DNA of 64,000 bases from assembly GCA_945860375.1 (NCBI GenBank), contig CAMAQR010000004.1:1-64000 (forward strand). Direction: 5' to 3'. How positions within the stretch are numbered: position 1 is the stretch's first letter; every line of letters starts with the position of its first letter. Shown here one piece after another: positions 47,164-57,469 of this stretch. The DNA comes from Pseudorhodobacter antarcticus (GTDB taxonomy: Bacteria > Pseudomonadota > Alphaproteobacteria > Rhodobacterales > Rhodobacteraceae). Made by a program: the position numbers and the translations under genes. Below the pieces are notes generated by a model, which saw nothing but the letters and a program-made list of their open reading frames with translations, did not search any database and was not told where the DNA came from.

Positions 47164-47214
47164 CCGGGGGTTTCACACCCCCGGACCCCCGTGGGATATT
47201 TAAGGACAGATGAA
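47164..47214 (+). repeat. Dispersed GATATTT element, copy 7, between trpD and trpC
   Basis: CCGGGGG-TTTCACA-CCCCCGG hairpin, then ACCCCCGTGGGATATTTAAG and GACAGATGAA. It is almost identical to copy 3 after pepN. It sits inside the trpGDC-moaCA transcript, so it cannot be a full terminator unless trpC has its own promoter. Confidence 0.85.
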
Positions 47215-47225
47215 TTGTCGAAGCG

Positions 47226-48239
47226 TCAGGGGTTGGTCAGGCGTTTCAGCGCTTCGATCTTGGATTTCGCGGCCCCGGAGTCGATGGAATGAGCGGCCAT
47301 TTCGACCCCCTCTTTCAGATTGCTGGTCTTGTCGGCCACCATCAAGGCAGCGGCGGCGTTGAGCAGCACCGCGTCGCGAAAGCCGCCTTTGGCTCCATCA
47401 AGCAGGGCGCGAAAGGCCATGGCGTTTTCGGACGGGGTGCCGCCCATGATCGCCTCAAACGGATAGACCGGCAGGCCGGCATCTTCGGGATGCAGGGTGA
47501 ATTCGCGCACCGTGCCGCCTTCAAGGGCGGCAACTGCGGTGGGCGCTGCGATGGAAATTTCATCCGATCCGTCGCCACCATGCACCAGCCAAGCCTTTTC
47601 CGACCCAAGCGCCAGCAGGGTTTCGGCCATCGGGCGGATCAGGGCGGCTGAAAACGCGCCGGTCAGTTGACGTTTCACCCCCGCCGGGTTGGTCAGCGGG
47701 CCAAGGATGTTGAAGATCGTCCGCGTGCCCAGTTCGGCGCGCACCGGCATGACGTGGCGGGTGGCGGGGTGGTGCATGGGGGCCATCATGAAGCCAATGC
47801 CCGCCTGTGCCAGGCAGGTTTCCACCACATCGGGGCCGACCATGACGTTCAGCCCCATTTCCGTCAGCGCGTCAGCGGCCCCAGATTTGGACGAAAGGTT
47901 GCGGTTGCCGTGCTTGGCGACCACCACGCCCGCGCCGGCCACGACAAAGGCGGTGGCGGTCGAGATGTTGAGCGTGCCCTTGCCATCGCCGCCGGTGCCG
48001 ACGATGTCCATCGCCCCTGCAGGTGCGCGCACGGCGTTGCACTTGGAGCGCATGACGGATGCGGCGGCGGCGTATTCATCGACGGTTTCGCCGCGCACCC
48101 GCAGCGCCATCAAAAAGCCGCCGACCTGCGCCGGGGTGGCAGCACCTTCGAACAGCGCGCCAAAGGCGGCCTCGGCTTCGGCGCGAGTCAGGGGCCGGGT
48201 GGCGGCGATGCCGATCAGGGGTTTGAGAATATCGCTCAT
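47226..48239 (-). CDS. trpD: Anthranilate phosphoribosyltransferase
   Basis: A 337-residue enzyme adding phosphoribosyl to anthranilate. The PRPP and metal site [15 protein letters not shown], the anthranilate site [15 protein letters not shown], and [11 protein letters not shown] are conserved. The start ATG at 48239 overlaps the trpG stop by four bases. It is not fused to trpG as in enterobacteria. Confidence 0.97.
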   Translation of the reverse strand: MSDILKPLIGIAATRPLTRAEAEAAFGALFEGAATPAQVGGFLMALRVRGETVDEYAAAASVMRSKCNAVRAPAGAMDIVGTGGDGKGTLNISTATAFVVAGAGVVVAKHGNRNLSSKSGAADALTEMGLNVMVGPDVVETCLAQAGIGFMMAPMHHPATRHVMPVRAELGTRTIFNILGPLTNPAGVKRQLTGAFSAALIRPMAETLLALGSEKAWLVHGGDGSDEISIAAPTAVAALEGGTVREFTLHPEDAGLPVYPFEAIMGGTPSENAMAFRALLDGAKGGFRDAVLLNAAAALMVADKTSNLKEGVEMAAHSIDSGAAKSKIEALKRLTNP

Positions 48240-48823
48240 GCTGCAAGCCGGGCGCGGGCGGAGTCGAGGAAATTGCGCAACAGGTGGTGGCCGTGTTCCG
48301 AGGCGATGGATTCGGGGTGAAACTGCACGCCTTCGATCAGTTTTTCGCGGTGGCGCAGACCCATGATGGTGCCATCCTCCAGCCATGCCGTCACTTCGAG
48401 GCAAGCGGGCAGGGTTTCCCGTTCCACCACCAAAGAATGATACCGCGTCGCGGCAAAGGGGGAGGGCAGGTCGCGGAACATGCCGCCGCCCCGGTGGTGC
48501 ATCGCGCCCATCTTGCCATGCACGATCTCATGGCAGCGGATCACGCGGCCGCCAAAGGCCTCACCGATGGTTTGATGCCCCAGACACACACCAAGCAACG
48601 GCACATCAGCCATGGCGGCGGCGCGGGTCAGCGGCACGCAGATGCCCGCAGATGCCGGATCGCAGGGGCCGGGCGACAGCACGATCAATTCGGGCCGCAG
48701 GGCCAGCGCGTCTTGCACCGACATGGCGTCATTGCGCACCACGCGCACATCGGCACCCAACTCGCCCAGATAATGGACAAGGTTGTAGGTGAAGCTGTCA
48801 TAGTTATCGATCAGAAGGAGCAT
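48236..48823 (-). CDS. trpG: Anthranilate synthase component II (glutamine amidotransferase)
   Basis: A 195-residue class I glutamine amidotransferase that feeds ammonia to TrpE. The catalytic Cys is in [15 protein letters not shown] and the His-Glu pair in [10 protein letters not shown]. It starts the trpGDC-moaC-moeA run. It may also serve folate synthesis as PabA if no separate copy exists. It is divergent from the deacetylase gene, with 125 bases between. Confidence 0.96.
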   Translation of the reverse strand: MLLLIDNYDSFTYNLVHYLGELGADVRVVRNDAMSVQDALALRPELIVLSPGPCDPASAGICVPLTRAAAMADVPLLGVCLGHQTIGEAFGGRVIRCHEIVHGKMGAMHHRGGGMFRDLPSPFAATRYHSLVVERETLPACLEVTAWLEDGTIMGLRHREKLIEGVQFHPESIASEHGHHLLRNFLDSARARLAA

Positions 48824-48948
48824 CTTGCAGGGTCCGGGCGGAAAGGGGATGAAGGCGCAGTCGGTTTCGGTTTATACAGGAACCAGATGGGCCTAGCGGC
48901 CAAGGGGCGTCAAGGGCAAGTGACGCTATTGATAGGGTGGAGGCGTAG

Positions 48949-50508
48949 TTGATCCGTAACTTTGTGGCAGGGGCGCTTTGGGGTGGCGTTGTGGCGGGCG
49001 TTGGCTTGGGCGTGATGTCGCAGGTCACCCTGCTGCCGGTGGTGGTGGAACTGGCGCAGCCCGGGTCTGCGCCGGATGCGGCGCAAGCGGTCGTGGCGGA
49101 GCCGTTGTTGGCCGCAGAGCCAAAAGCCGCGCCGCCTGCGCCTTCGGAACCCGTTGCTGCAATGGAACCCACAGCAGACGTGCCCGTTGTGCAACCCGAC
49201 GCTTTGACAGGGGCATTGAGCCAGGATGCGGCGGACAGCGCCGTGGCAACGGCTGAAACCAACACCGTGGCGACCCCGCTCGCGACGCCCGAACTGTTGC
49301 CGACAACGCCCGCACCTGCCGAGCCTGTGGTTGCGGAACCGGTTGCCGAGACGCCGGTTGCACAACCGGACGCGCCCGCCGAAGCCCCGGCAGCACCTGC
49401 CCCGCCCGATGCGGCAGGCGTCGCCCCGGCTGTGGCTGCGGGGAGCGATTCGGCTCCAGTGACGACCCCGCCCGATGGTTTGCCCGCAGCCGCCAGCGCC
49501 GAGCTTGTCCCGGCCACTGCCGAGTTGCCGCCGCCACCCGTGCTGCAGCCAGACGAATCGCTGTTGGACGCGACACCCGCGCCGGTTGAACCCGCTCCGC
49601 TCGACATTGCGCTCGAACCCGCCCCGACACCCGCCCCGACACCCGCGCCGGCACCCGCCCCGACACCCGCGCCACCGATGCCCGGTCTGCTGACGGATGC
49701 CGCGCCCGAAACTCTGGCCCCGGTTGCAGCGTTGCCGGATCAGGTCGCGGGCGTCACCACGGGACGCTTGCCGCGCATCGGTGCGGTTGATCCCGCCATT
49801 GAGGCCGTTGATGCGCTGTTGATCCCCGATGACGCGCCGCCGATCGTGCGTTTTGCCCGGCCGTTCCAGAATGACAGCGGCAAGCCCTTGTTCGCGATCA
49901 TTCTGCGCGACACCGGCGGTGCGGATGTCGATCGGGCCAAGCTGGCCGCTTTGCCGTTTGCGGTGACGTTTGTGGTGGATCCTTTGGCTGACACTGCCGC
50001 CGAGGCCGCCACGATCTACCACGCGGCGGGGCAAGAGGTGGTGATGCTGGCCTCTGGCATCCCCGATGGCGCGCAAGCGTCTGATCTGGAACAGACGTTC
50101 CAGTCGCACGCGGGGACTTTGCCCGATGCAGTGGCTGTGATGGATTTGGGAGTCGGCGGCTTTCAGGATGACCGACCGCTGGCGACGCAGGTTGTGCCGC
50201 TGATCAAATCGCAGGGGCGGGGGCTGATCACCTTTGATCGCGGCCTCAATGCTGCCGATCAGGTGGCGCGGCGCGAAAATGTGCCTTCGGCCACGATCTT
50301 TCGTCAGTTGGACGCCGAGGGCGAAGACGCGCCGGTGATCCGCCGCTATCTGGACCGCGCCGCGTTCAAGGCGGCGCAAGAGGGCCGGGTGATGGTGTTG
50401 GGCGACACCCGCCCGGAAACCATCGCAGCGCTGATGGAATGGACGCTGGAGGGTCGCGCGTCGGCGGTGGCGCTGGCCCCGGTGACGGCGGTGATGGCTT
50501 TGCAGTAG
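48949..50508 (+). CDS. yibQ: Divergent polysaccharide deacetylase (YibQ-like), exported
   Basis: A 519-residue protein with an N-terminal signal anchor (FVAGALWGGVVAGVGLGVM) and then about 220 residues of Pro/Ala/Thr/Val-rich spacer with PTPAPTPAP-type repeats. The C-terminal 250 residues form the divergent polysaccharide deacetylase domain (KPLFAIILRDTGG, LPFAVTFVVDP, GQEVVMLASGI, RGLITFDRGLN). It is likely periplasmic and active on cell-wall glycan. The start is TTG 48949 with GGAGG upstream. It is placed on the opposite strand between trpE and trpG, an order I recall from Rhodobacter sphaeroides as trpE-yibQ-trpGDC. Confidence 0.88.
   Translation: MIRNFVAGALWGGVVAGVGLGVMSQVTLLPVVVELAQPGSAPDAAQAVVAEPLLAAEPKAAPPAPSEPVAAMEPTADVPVVQPDALTGALSQDAADSAVATAETNTVATPLATPELLPTTPAPAEPVVAEPVAETPVAQPDAPAEAPAAPAPPDAAGVAPAVAAGSDSAPVTTPPDGLPAAASAELVPATAELPPPPVLQPDESLLDATPAPVEPAPLDIALEPAPTPAPTPAPAPAPTPAPPMPGLLTDAAPETLAPVAALPDQVAGVTTGRLPRIGAVDPAIEAVDALLIPDDAPPIVRFARPFQNDSGKPLFAIILRDTGGADVDRAKLAALPFAVTFVVDPLADTAAEAATIYHAAGQEVVMLASGIPDGAQASDLEQTFQSHAGTLPDAVAVMDLGVGGFQDDRPLATQVVPLIKSQGRGLITFDRGLNAADQVARRENVPSATIFRQLDAEGEDAPVIRRYLDRAAFKAAQEGRVMVLGDTRPETIAALMEWTLEGRASAVALAPVTAVMALQ
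49618..49675 (+). repeat. Short tandem repeat coding PTPAP in yibQ
   Basis: Imperfect 12-base units based on CCGACACCCGCC recur about five times and encode Pro-Thr-Pro-Ala-Pro repeats in the linker of the deacetylase. The length is likely variable between strains. Confidence 0.8.
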
Positions 50509-50635
50509 CGGTCTTGGACTGGATGCCAGCCCATAACCCCAGGTCGCCCCGAACCCGGTTCAGGGGCATCTGGGGGGCAGGTGAGGCCCAGGATCACGTC
50601 TGGGGCGGCGTAAAAGCGGGGATCTGTGCGGCGCT

Positions 50636-52144
50636 TCAGCTGTTGGCCTTGCGGGCGAAAAGGCCCGCGTCTTCGGCGGCGCGGCGCAGGGCGAAGGATT
50701 TGTTGACGGTTTCTTGGTATTCCGCCTCGGGGTCGCTGTCATAGACCACGCCGCCACCGGCTTGGATGTACAGGGTTTCGTCCTTCAGCACCGCTGTGCG
50801 CAGGGCGATGCAGAAATCCATCTCGCCATTGCCTGCGAAATAGCCGACGCCGCCGCCGTAGACGCCGCGCTTTTCAGGTTCCAGCTCGTCGATGATCTCC
50901 ATCGCGCGCACCTTGGGCGCGCCTGAAACCGTCCCCGCAGGCAAGCCTGCCAACAGGGCCGACAGCGCGTCCTGCCCGTCGGCGATCTGGCCCACCACGT
51001 TGGAAACGATGTGCATGACGTGGCTGTAGCGTTCAATGATGAACTGCTCGGTCGGGCGGACGGTGCCTATTTTCGCCACCCGGCCCACATCGTTGCGGCC
51101 AAGGTCCAGCAGCATCAGATGTTCGGCCAGCTCTTTCTGGTCCGACAAAAGGTCCAGTTCCAGCGCGCGGTCCTGTTCCGGCGTCGCCCCGCGTTTGCGG
51201 GTGCCTGCAATCGGGCGCACGGTGACTTCGCCGTCACGCAGGCGGACCAGAATTTCGGGGCTGGCCCCGATCACCTGAAAGCCGCCGAAATTGAAAAAGA
51301 ACATGAAGGGTGAGGGATTGGTGCGGCGCAAGCTGCGGTACAGCGCAAAGGGAGGCAGTTCAAACCGCTGCGCCCAGCGTTGTGACGGCACCACTTGAAA
51401 GATGTCGCCGGCGCGGATGTAATCCTTGGCGCGTTCCACCGCGGCCTTGTAGCCGTCATGAGTAAAGTTCGACACGGGTTCCCCCACGGCGGCACTTTCG
51501 CCCAGATCGCGGGGCGTGGCCGGGGCGCGGTCAAGATCGCGCAGGGCGTCCATCACGCGCTCGGCGGCTTGGGCATAGGCCGCGCGCGCTGACAGGCCAG
51601 AAGCGGCCCAGGCGGGGGCCACCACGATCACTTCGCCCTTCACGCCGTCCAGAACCGCCACGACCGACGGCCGCATCAGCACCGCATCGGGCAGGCCCAA
51701 AGGATCGGGGTTCACGTTGGGCAGATGTTCCACCAGCCGGATCATATCATAGCCAAGATAGCCAAACAGACCGGACGCAATCGGCGGCAGACCAGCAGGC
51801 AGATCAACGCGGCTTTCGGCAATCAAGGCCCGCATGGTATCGAGCGGTGGGCCATCCAGCGGTTCAAATGCCGCAGGGTCAAAGCGCGCCTGCCGGTTGA
51901 TGCGGCTTTGGGTGCCGTGGCACTGCCAGATCAGATCGGGCTTCATGCCGACCACCGAATAGCGCCCGCGCACCTCGCCACCCGTCACCGATTCCAGCAT
52001 GAACGTATCCGTCCGCGCCTCGGCCAGTTTCAGCATCAGACTGACCGGGGTGTCCAGATCGGCGGCCAGACGGGCGTAGACCAGTTGATTTTCCCCGCGG
52101 GTCCAGCCTTGTTCGAACGCGTCAAAAGACGGAAGCAGGGTCAT
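50636..52144 (-). CDS. trpE: Anthranilate synthase component I
   Basis: A 502-residue chorismate-using enzyme, first of the tryptophan pathway. It carries IAGTRKRGATPEQD, the C-terminal chorismate-binding segment AGLPAGTVSGAPKVRAMEII, and the PSLLMKLAEAR-like N-terminal tryptophan feedback region (DTPVSLMLKLAEAR). It is separated from trpGDC by the oppositely read yibQ. It follows the PpiD-like gene with only 15 bases between, so both may share a transcript. Confidence 0.97.
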   Translation of the reverse strand: MTLLPSFDAFEQGWTRGENQLVYARLAADLDTPVSLMLKLAEARTDTFMLESVTGGEVRGRYSVVGMKPDLIWQCHGTQSRINRQARFDPAAFEPLDGPPLDTMRALIAESRVDLPAGLPPIASGLFGYLGYDMIRLVEHLPNVNPDPLGLPDAVLMRPSVVAVLDGVKGEVIVVAPAWAASGLSARAAYAQAAERVMDALRDLDRAPATPRDLGESAAVGEPVSNFTHDGYKAAVERAKDYIRAGDIFQVVPSQRWAQRFELPPFALYRSLRRTNPSPFMFFFNFGGFQVIGASPEILVRLRDGEVTVRPIAGTRKRGATPEQDRALELDLLSDQKELAEHLMLLDLGRNDVGRVAKIGTVRPTEQFIIERYSHVMHIVSNVVGQIADGQDALSALLAGLPAGTVSGAPKVRAMEIIDELEPEKRGVYGGGVGYFAGNGEMDFCIALRTAVLKDETLYIQAGGGVVYDSDPEAEYQETVNKSFALRRAAEDAGLFARKANS

Positions 52145-52159
52145 CGCAGGGTCCGCCCG

Positions 52160-54037
52160 TCAGTTGCCAAATTGCACATGAACCGCGTTGATCGCGTTCT
52201 GGTCCAGCGTGATCCCGGCCTGAGCGGTCAGGGCGTTGGTGTATAGCGTGAAGGCATCTGACGCGATGGCTTGCGCCGCTTGCACCTTGATCGCGTCGCG
52301 CAGGGTGGTGGCGTCTGCGCCGTCGCTTGCGGGCGAGATGCTGTCCAATTGCACCACGGCAGTGTAGCCCGCAGCCTCGATCACGCGCACATCGCCTTGG
52401 GCCATGTCAAACACCGCTTGCATCAGCGTGTCGGGCGCACCCTCGACAAAGCCCTGACGGTCGGTCGCAGCGGTGCGCGACACGATCCCATAAGCCCCCA
52501 AGGATGCACCGCCGTCGATGGCGGATTTTACGGTGATGGCATGGGCACCCAAGGCTTTGGCCAAAGCATCCGCGCGCCAGCCTTCGGTGACTTTGTCCTT
52601 CACCTCGGCCAAGGGCAGCGGGGTCGGCGGCACCACCTCGTCAAGGCGCAGCGTCACAAGGCCACCATCTGCCAGCAAAATGGCTTCGGCAAAATCGCCC
52701 GCCGCCAGCTTGTCGGCGGCCTCGCGGAAAGCGGTGTAGCCTGCGATGGCGTCATTGTCGTCGGCCCCAGCGGCATAGTCGGTGGTGGCAAGCGTCAGGC
52801 CCTGTTCCTTGGCCAGATCTTCCAGCGTGGCACCGCCTGCCAGCAGATCGTCGATGCCTTCGACCTTGTCGGCAATGGCGCGGCGGGCGCTGTCTTGTTG
52901 CGTTTCCGACGCCAAGGTTTCGCGGGCCTGCTCGAACGTTGTTTCCTGCGCGGCCAGAACCGCATTCATCCGAAACAGGGCTGGTCCCAAGGAGGACGGC
53001 AAAGGGCCGACAATGCCCGGGCCGGTCAGCGCAAAGATGGCGTCGCCAGCCGCGCCCAGTTCGGATTTGGACACATCGCCCAAGTCGATATCTTCAAGCG
53101 TCAGGTTGCGCTCTTGCACCAGCGATTCAAACGTCGCCCCTGCGTCCAGTTTGGCTTTGGCAGCCGTTGCATCTGCGTCAGTGCCAAAGGCCAGACGTTC
53201 GACCAGACGCTTTTCCGGGATCACGAATTCGGCGATGCGGGTTTGATACAGCTCTCGCAGCTTTTGCTCATCCACCGGCATATCCTTGGCCAAAGCGTCG
53301 GGCAGCAAGGCGGCATAGGTGATGCGCTTGGCTTCGGGGCGGGTGAAAGTGGCGATGTTGGCGTCGTAAAAGGCTTGCAGATCGGCCTCGGTCGGATCGG
53401 TCAAGGGCGTCGGCAGATCGGCTTCGGTCAGGCGCAAAAGGGAATAGCCGCGCTGTTCGCCCGCATAGGCCAGCAGCGTATCGGTCAGCGCTGCGGGTGC
53501 GGTAAAGCCGCCGACAACCGCGCCCTGCATCAGCGACCGCGCGATGTCAGACCGAAGGCCCGCCTCGAACGCCGCTTCGGTCATGCCGTTCTGATCCAGC
53601 GTCATGCGATAGGCTTCGCGGTCAAAGTTTCCGGTGGTGCCTTGAAACTGCGTCATCGTGGTCAACTGGCTGGCCACAACGGCATCGCCCGCGGACACGC
53701 CCACGCGGGTGGCTTCATTGTCCAGTGCCGCGCGGGTGATCACGCTTTGCAAGGCTTGCTTGTCCAGTCCGAGGGCCTGCGCCTGCGCGAGGCCCAAAGG
53801 TTGCCCGACCTGCGCCGAGAACGCGTTGATTTCCTGACGCAAAGCGCGGGCGTAATCGTTCACCTCAATTTCACGGTCGCCGACACGGCCGATCGAGGTG
53901 ATGCCGCCGCCGAAACTGGTGACACCAAAGCCCAGAAAACTGGCGACCAGCATGGCCATCAGCATCCAGGCCAGAACTGAGGCCCCACGGCGCTTTTTCA
54001 CGGGTGTGTCGTCGTCGGAGTGAGGAGCCTTGGCCAT
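52160..54037 (-). CDS. ppiD: PpiD-like membrane-anchored peptidyl-prolyl isomerase/foldase
   Basis: A 625-residue inner-membrane protein with one N-terminal transmembrane helix (about 20-40, VLAWMLMAMLVASFLGFG) and a large periplasmic part. This begins with the SurA_N-like chaperone domain (SIGRVGDREIEVNDYARALR), then a parvulin-like domain around 240-370 that is weakly conserved, and a C-terminal helical region. Like PpiD it probably helps outer-membrane and periplasmic proteins fold near the Sec exit. The weak parvulin segment suggests a chaperone role above isomerase activity. Confidence 0.9.
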   Translation of the reverse strand: MAKAPHSDDDTPVKKRRGASVLAWMLMAMLVASFLGFGVTSFGGGITSIGRVGDREIEVNDYARALRQEINAFSAQVGQPLGLAQAQALGLDKQALQSVITRAALDNEATRVGVSAGDAVVASQLTTMTQFQGTTGNFDREAYRMTLDQNGMTEAAFEAGLRSDIARSLMQGAVVGGFTAPAALTDTLLAYAGEQRGYSLLRLTEADLPTPLTDPTEADLQAFYDANIATFTRPEAKRITYAALLPDALAKDMPVDEQKLRELYQTRIAEFVIPEKRLVERLAFGTDADATAAKAKLDAGATFESLVQERNLTLEDIDLGDVSKSELGAAGDAIFALTGPGIVGPLPSSLGPALFRMNAVLAAQETTFEQARETLASETQQDSARRAIADKVEGIDDLLAGGATLEDLAKEQGLTLATTDYAAGADDNDAIAGYTAFREAADKLAAGDFAEAILLADGGLVTLRLDEVVPPTPLPLAEVKDKVTEGWRADALAKALGAHAITVKSAIDGGASLGAYGIVSRTAATDRQGFVEGAPDTLMQAVFDMAQGDVRVIEAAGYTAVVQLDSISPASDGADATTLRDAIKVQAAQAIASDAFTLYTNALTAQAGITLDQNAINAVHVQFGN

Positions 54038-54106
54038 GGGTCTGCCTGTTCTGAAAGGTTTGCGCCTGTCTAAGCGGTTGGGCGCGGGGGGGCAAGGGTG
54101 TGGGCG

Positions 54107-55285
54107 TCAGCCTTTGAACGCGACCAACCTGTGGAACATTTCTGCGATGCCACTGGTGTCGGCATTGGCAAAGGCGATGCGGATCTGGCGTTGGCCGTCA
54201 GCGCTGCCTTCGGGTTGGAACATGGTGCCGGGCAGCATCAAGAGGCTTGCCTCGGACACCAGTCGTTTGCACAGGGCATCCGAGGCGATGGCGAAGGGGT
54301 GTTCGACATAGGCGAAATAGGCCCCGCAGCCCAACAGTTTCCAGTCGGGCAGGCTGTGAAAGCCACCCACCATGGCGGCGCGGCGCGACAGGATTTCGGC
54401 GCGCTCACCTGCCACCCATTGGGTCAGGTTCTGCATGCCCCAGAGCGCGCCGATCTGGCCCAACTGGCCGGGGCAGATGGCGACGGTGTCGAGGAACTTT
54501 TCCACCTCGGCCAGACGGGCCGCTGATGCCACGATGGCGCCCACGCGGTGCCCGGTCAGGCGGTAGGTTTTCGAAAAGCTGTACAGATGGATGAAGGTGT
54601 CGGCCCAATCGGGATCGGTGAACAGATCATGCGCGCGGCCCGTGCGGCTGTCAAAGTCGCGGTAGGTTTCATCGATGATCAGCGCCAAGCCCCGGCTGCG
54701 TGCCAGATCGCGGAAGGCGGCCAGCGTTTCAGCCGGGTATTCCGCGCCGCCGGGGTTGTTGGGGCTGACCAGCACGATCGCGCGGGTGCGGTCGGTGATC
54801 AGGCGTGCCGCAGCATCAGCCTCGGGGATCAGGCCCGCACCTGCTGGCAGGGGCACGGTTTTAACCCCTTGCATATCGAGCCACATTTTGTGGTTGAAGT
54901 ACCAAGGCGTCGGCAAGATCACCTCATCCCCGGCACCGGCCAGCGTGGACATCACCGCGCAGAAGGCCTGATTGCAGCCTTGGGTGATGGCCACTTGGTC
55001 GTCACGGATCGCGCCGCCATAGGCCACCGACCATTGCGCCGCGATTTCAGAACGCAGGGCGGGCAGACCCAGCACCGGGCCGTAGAGATGGGCTTCGGGT
55101 TGGTTCAGCGCGGCGTCGGCAATCGCTTGGCGCAAGCCCAAAGGTGGAATCTCCACCGGGGCGGCCTGGCTGACGTTGATCAGCGGGCGGCCGGGGGGGA
55201 AGGTGACGCCGTTCAGCCAGCGCCGTGCCTCCATCACCGGGGGGGCAAAGGTGGCAGCCATGGCGGGGTTAAGCGGGTGGGTCAT
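54107..55285 (-). CDS. Class I/II pyridoxal-phosphate aminotransferase
   Basis: A 392-residue fold-type I enzyme. ITQGCNQAFCAVMS, LPTPWYFNHKMWL, VLVSPNNPGGAEYP, LIIDETYRDF and the PLP lysine in LYSFSKTYRLTGHRVGAI are clear. These are typical of aspartate/aromatic aminotransferase-like proteins of unassigned substrate. The start is set at MTHPLNPAMAA (55285); fifteen codons upstream are not conserved. No neighbouring gene points to a pathway. Confidence 0.9.
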   Translation of the reverse strand: MTHPLNPAMAATFAPPVMEARRWLNGVTFPPGRPLINVSQAAPVEIPPLGLRQAIADAALNQPEAHLYGPVLGLPALRSEIAAQWSVAYGGAIRDDQVAITQGCNQAFCAVMSTLAGAGDEVILPTPWYFNHKMWLDMQGVKTVPLPAGAGLIPEADAAARLITDRTRAIVLVSPNNPGGAEYPAETLAAFRDLARSRGLALIIDETYRDFDSRTGRAHDLFTDPDWADTFIHLYSFSKTYRLTGHRVGAIVASAARLAEVEKFLDTVAICPGQLGQIGALWGMQNLTQWVAGERAEILSRRAAMVGGFHSLPDWKLLGCGAYFAYVEHPFAIASDALCKRLVSEASLLMLPGTMFQPEGSADGQRQIRIAFANADTSGIAEMFHRLVAFKG

Positions 55286-55351
55286 CTGGCCTGTCCTTTT
55301 GCATCGCGTTGGCACTGCGTCATCCGCCATAGGCGCATAAAGCCGAGTGCT

Positions 55352-55855
55352 TTAGTCTTGCCCGCGAAACGGCTGCACATATTGCAGCGCCATGTCCCAT
55401 GGGAAGAAGATCCAGGTGTCTTGGCTGACTTCGGTGATATAGCTGTCAACCATCGGCTTGCCGGACGGCTTGGCGTAGACAGTGGCAAAATGCGCGTTGG
55501 GGTACAGGTTGCGCACCACTTCCAAGGTTTTGCCAGAATCGACCAGATCATCGACGATCAGAATGCCAGTGCCGTCGCCCATCAGATCGGCTTGGGGTGA
55601 TTTGATCACCTGCGTCTCGCCCTGCGCCTGATGGCTGTAGCTTTTGACGCTGATCGTATCGACCATGCGGATGTCAAGCTCGCGCGCCACGATCATCGCG
55701 GGCACGAGGCCACCGCGGGTGATGCCCACAACAGCGCGCCACACGCCGTCACCCGGACCCTTGCCATCCAACCGCCACGCCAGCGCGCGGGCATCGCGGT
55801 GCATCTGGTCCCAGCTGACGTGAAAACCCTTTTCGTGCGGCAAGCGGTCGTTCAT
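55352..55855 (-). CDS. gpt: Xanthine-guanine phosphoribosyltransferase
   Basis: A 167-residue purine salvage enzyme joining xanthine or guanine to PRPP. The PRPP-binding motif is [14 protein letters not shown], with [22 protein letters not shown] as the N-terminal core and a C-terminal hood ending [15 protein letters not shown]. Closeness to XGPRT (Gpt) of E. coli is judged by length and the [15 protein letters not shown] segment. The start is [15 protein letters not shown] (55855). Confidence 0.9.
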   Translation of the reverse strand: MNDRLPHEKGFHVSWDQMHRDARALAWRLDGKGPGDGVWRAVVGITRGGLVPAMIVARELDIRMVDTISVKSYSHQAQGETQVIKSPQADLMGDGTGILIVDDLVDSGKTLEVVRNLYPNAHFATVYAKPSGKPMVDSYITEVSQDTWIFFPWDMALQYVQPFRGQD

Positions 55856-55883
55856 GGCATGGTTCCTGTGGCTGGCGGTGGAG

Positions 55884-55929
55884 TGGGGGCCAGCCCCCAA
55901 ACCCCCGGGATATTTGAGGACAGATGAAG
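55884..55929 (+). repeat. Dispersed GATATTT element, copy 8
   Basis: Hairpin TGGGGGC-CA-GCCCCCA, then AACCCCCGGGATATTTGAGG and ACAGATGAAG. It lies between the gpt start and the LysE-family stop, both on the minus strand. Confidence 0.85.
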
Positions 55930-55932
55930 GGC

Positions 55933-56547
55933 CTAGGTCGCGGCGATCCTGACCCCGAGCAGGGCCAAAAGCCCGCCGAAGCTGCGGTCGATGAGGGTTT
56001 TCAGGCTGATGTAGGTGGCTTTGGAGCGTTCAAACGAGAAGATGCGGGCGACGATGGTGTTCCAGATGGTTTCGTTCAGGAACACCACCAACAGCAAGGC
56101 TGCGTAGACCCAAACGGCTGTGCCTTGCGGAACGGTGCCGACGAAGATCGAGGCGAAGAGCACGGCAGGTTTGGGGTTGGCCAGTTGCGTGGTCAGGCCC
56201 AGACGAAAGGCCGAAGCGGCGCTGCGCGGCGGGCGGCCCGTCTTGGCCATATCGAGTGGTCGATCAGCCGATTTCCACATGCCGTAGGCCATGTAGACAA
56301 GGTAGACGCCGCCCACGATTTTCAGCGCCCATAACAGCGCAGGGGCGGCCTGAAACACCAGATTGAGGCCAAAAAGCGCGGCCATCGCCCAGATCACGCC
56401 GCCCGCGCCGATGCCCATGGCCAGGAAAAACCCGGTGCGCAGGCCTTCGGTCACGCCGGTGCGCGCCGACATCAGCACGGCAGGGCCGGGGCTGATCGCG
56501 GCCAGCAGATGCAGGAAGCCAACAGCAAGGAAGGCCGCCAGTGTCAT
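55933..56547 (-). CDS. LysE/RhtB-family amino acid exporter
   Basis: A 204-residue inner-membrane protein with about six helices. The N-terminal [20 protein letters not shown] carries the SPGP signature of LysE/RhtB exporters, with [15 protein letters not shown] and [17 protein letters not shown] following. It should export an amino acid such as threonine, homoserine or lysine. It is coupled to fabI by a four-base overlap, although the functions are unrelated. Confidence 0.92.
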   Translation of the reverse strand: MTLAAFLAVGFLHLLAAISPGPAVLMSARTGVTEGLRTGFFLAMGIGAGGVIWAMAALFGLNLVFQAAPALLWALKIVGGVYLVYMAYGMWKSADRPLDMAKTGRPPRSAASAFRLGLTTQLANPKPAVLFASIFVGTVPQGTAVWVYAALLLVVFLNETIWNTIVARIFSFERSKATYISLKTLIDRSFGGLLALLGVRIAAT

Positions 56548-57365
56548 TCCTTGCGCCCCGTCACCACGTCGATATCCGGCGCATCGACGGCCTTCATGCC
56601 GACGACGTGATAGCCCGCATCAACATGCAGGTTTTCACCCGTGGTTCCTGAACCCAGATCGGACAGCAGGTAGAGCGCGGCCTTGCCGACCTCTTCTTGC
56701 GTCACGTTGCGGCGCAGCGGGCTGTTCAGCTCGTTCCACTTCAAGATGTAGCGGAAATCGCCGATGCCAGATGAGGCCAGCGTCTTGATCGGACCCGCCG
56801 AGATCGCATTGACGCGGATGCCGTCTTTGCCCAGATCTTCGGCCATATACTTTACCGAAGCCTCAAGCCCCGCCTTGGCGATGCCCATCACATTGTAATG
56901 CGGCATCACCTTTTCGGCGCCGTAATAGGTCAGGGTCAGCAGGCTGCCACCGGGGTTCATCATCGCCGCTGCACGACGGCAGACTGCGGTGAAGGAATAG
57001 ACCGAAATATCCATCGTCATCAGAAAGTTGGCGCGGCTGGTGTCAACGTAACGGCCCCGCAACTCGGCCTTGTCGGAAAAGCCGATGGCGTGAACCAGAA
57101 AGTCGATCTTGCCCCACAGCTGTTCAAGATGCGCAAAGAGCGCATCCATAGACGCCTCGTCCGCCACGTCGCATTCGACGAGCTCTTTCATGCCGATGGA
57201 CGCGGCCAAGGGTTCGACCCGCTTCTTCAGCGCATCACCTTGATATGAAAAGGCAATCTCTGCGCCTTGTGCGGCGATGGCCTGCGCGATCCCCCATGCG
57301 ATGGATTTGTCATTGGCCAGCCCCATGATGAGCCCGCGTTTTCCTGCCATTAGTCCGGTTGACAT
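56544..57365 (-). CDS. fabI: Enoyl-[acyl-carrier-protein] reductase (NADH)
   Basis: A 273-residue SDR-type enzyme carrying out the last reduction of each fatty-acid elongation cycle, target of triclosan. The cofactor site is [17 protein letters not shown]. The catalytic Tyr-x6-Lys is in [20 protein letters not shown], and [15 protein letters not shown] follows. The start is [11 protein letters not shown] (57365). It is divergent from pdxH, about 105 bases apart. Confidence 0.97.
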   Translation of the reverse strand: MSTGLMAGKRGLIMGLANDKSIAWGIAQAIAAQGAEIAFSYQGDALKKRVEPLAASIGMKELVECDVADEASMDALFAHLEQLWGKIDFLVHAIGFSDKAELRGRYVDTSRANFLMTMDISVYSFTAVCRRAAAMMNPGGSLLTLTYYGAEKVMPHYNVMGIAKAGLEASVKYMAEDLGKDGIRVNAISAGPIKTLASSGIGDFRYILKWNELNSPLRRNVTQEEVGKAALYLLSDLGSGTTGENLHVDAGYHVVGMKAVDAPDIDVVTGRKE

Positions 57366-57469
57366 TCGGTCTTCCCCGCCCACCCTTGAATATATCAAGG
57401 ATGTGTAGGCGAAAGGTCGCGGCGCATCAAGGGCGCGGGCGGTGTCCGCGCAAGGACAAAGGACAGACC

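Noticed and set aside
48910..50379. Gly/Arg-rich frame of 489 codons on the minus strand
   Set aside because: Shadow of the Pro/Ala-rich deacetylase linker; the glycine-arginine repeats simply mirror the PTPAP repeats.
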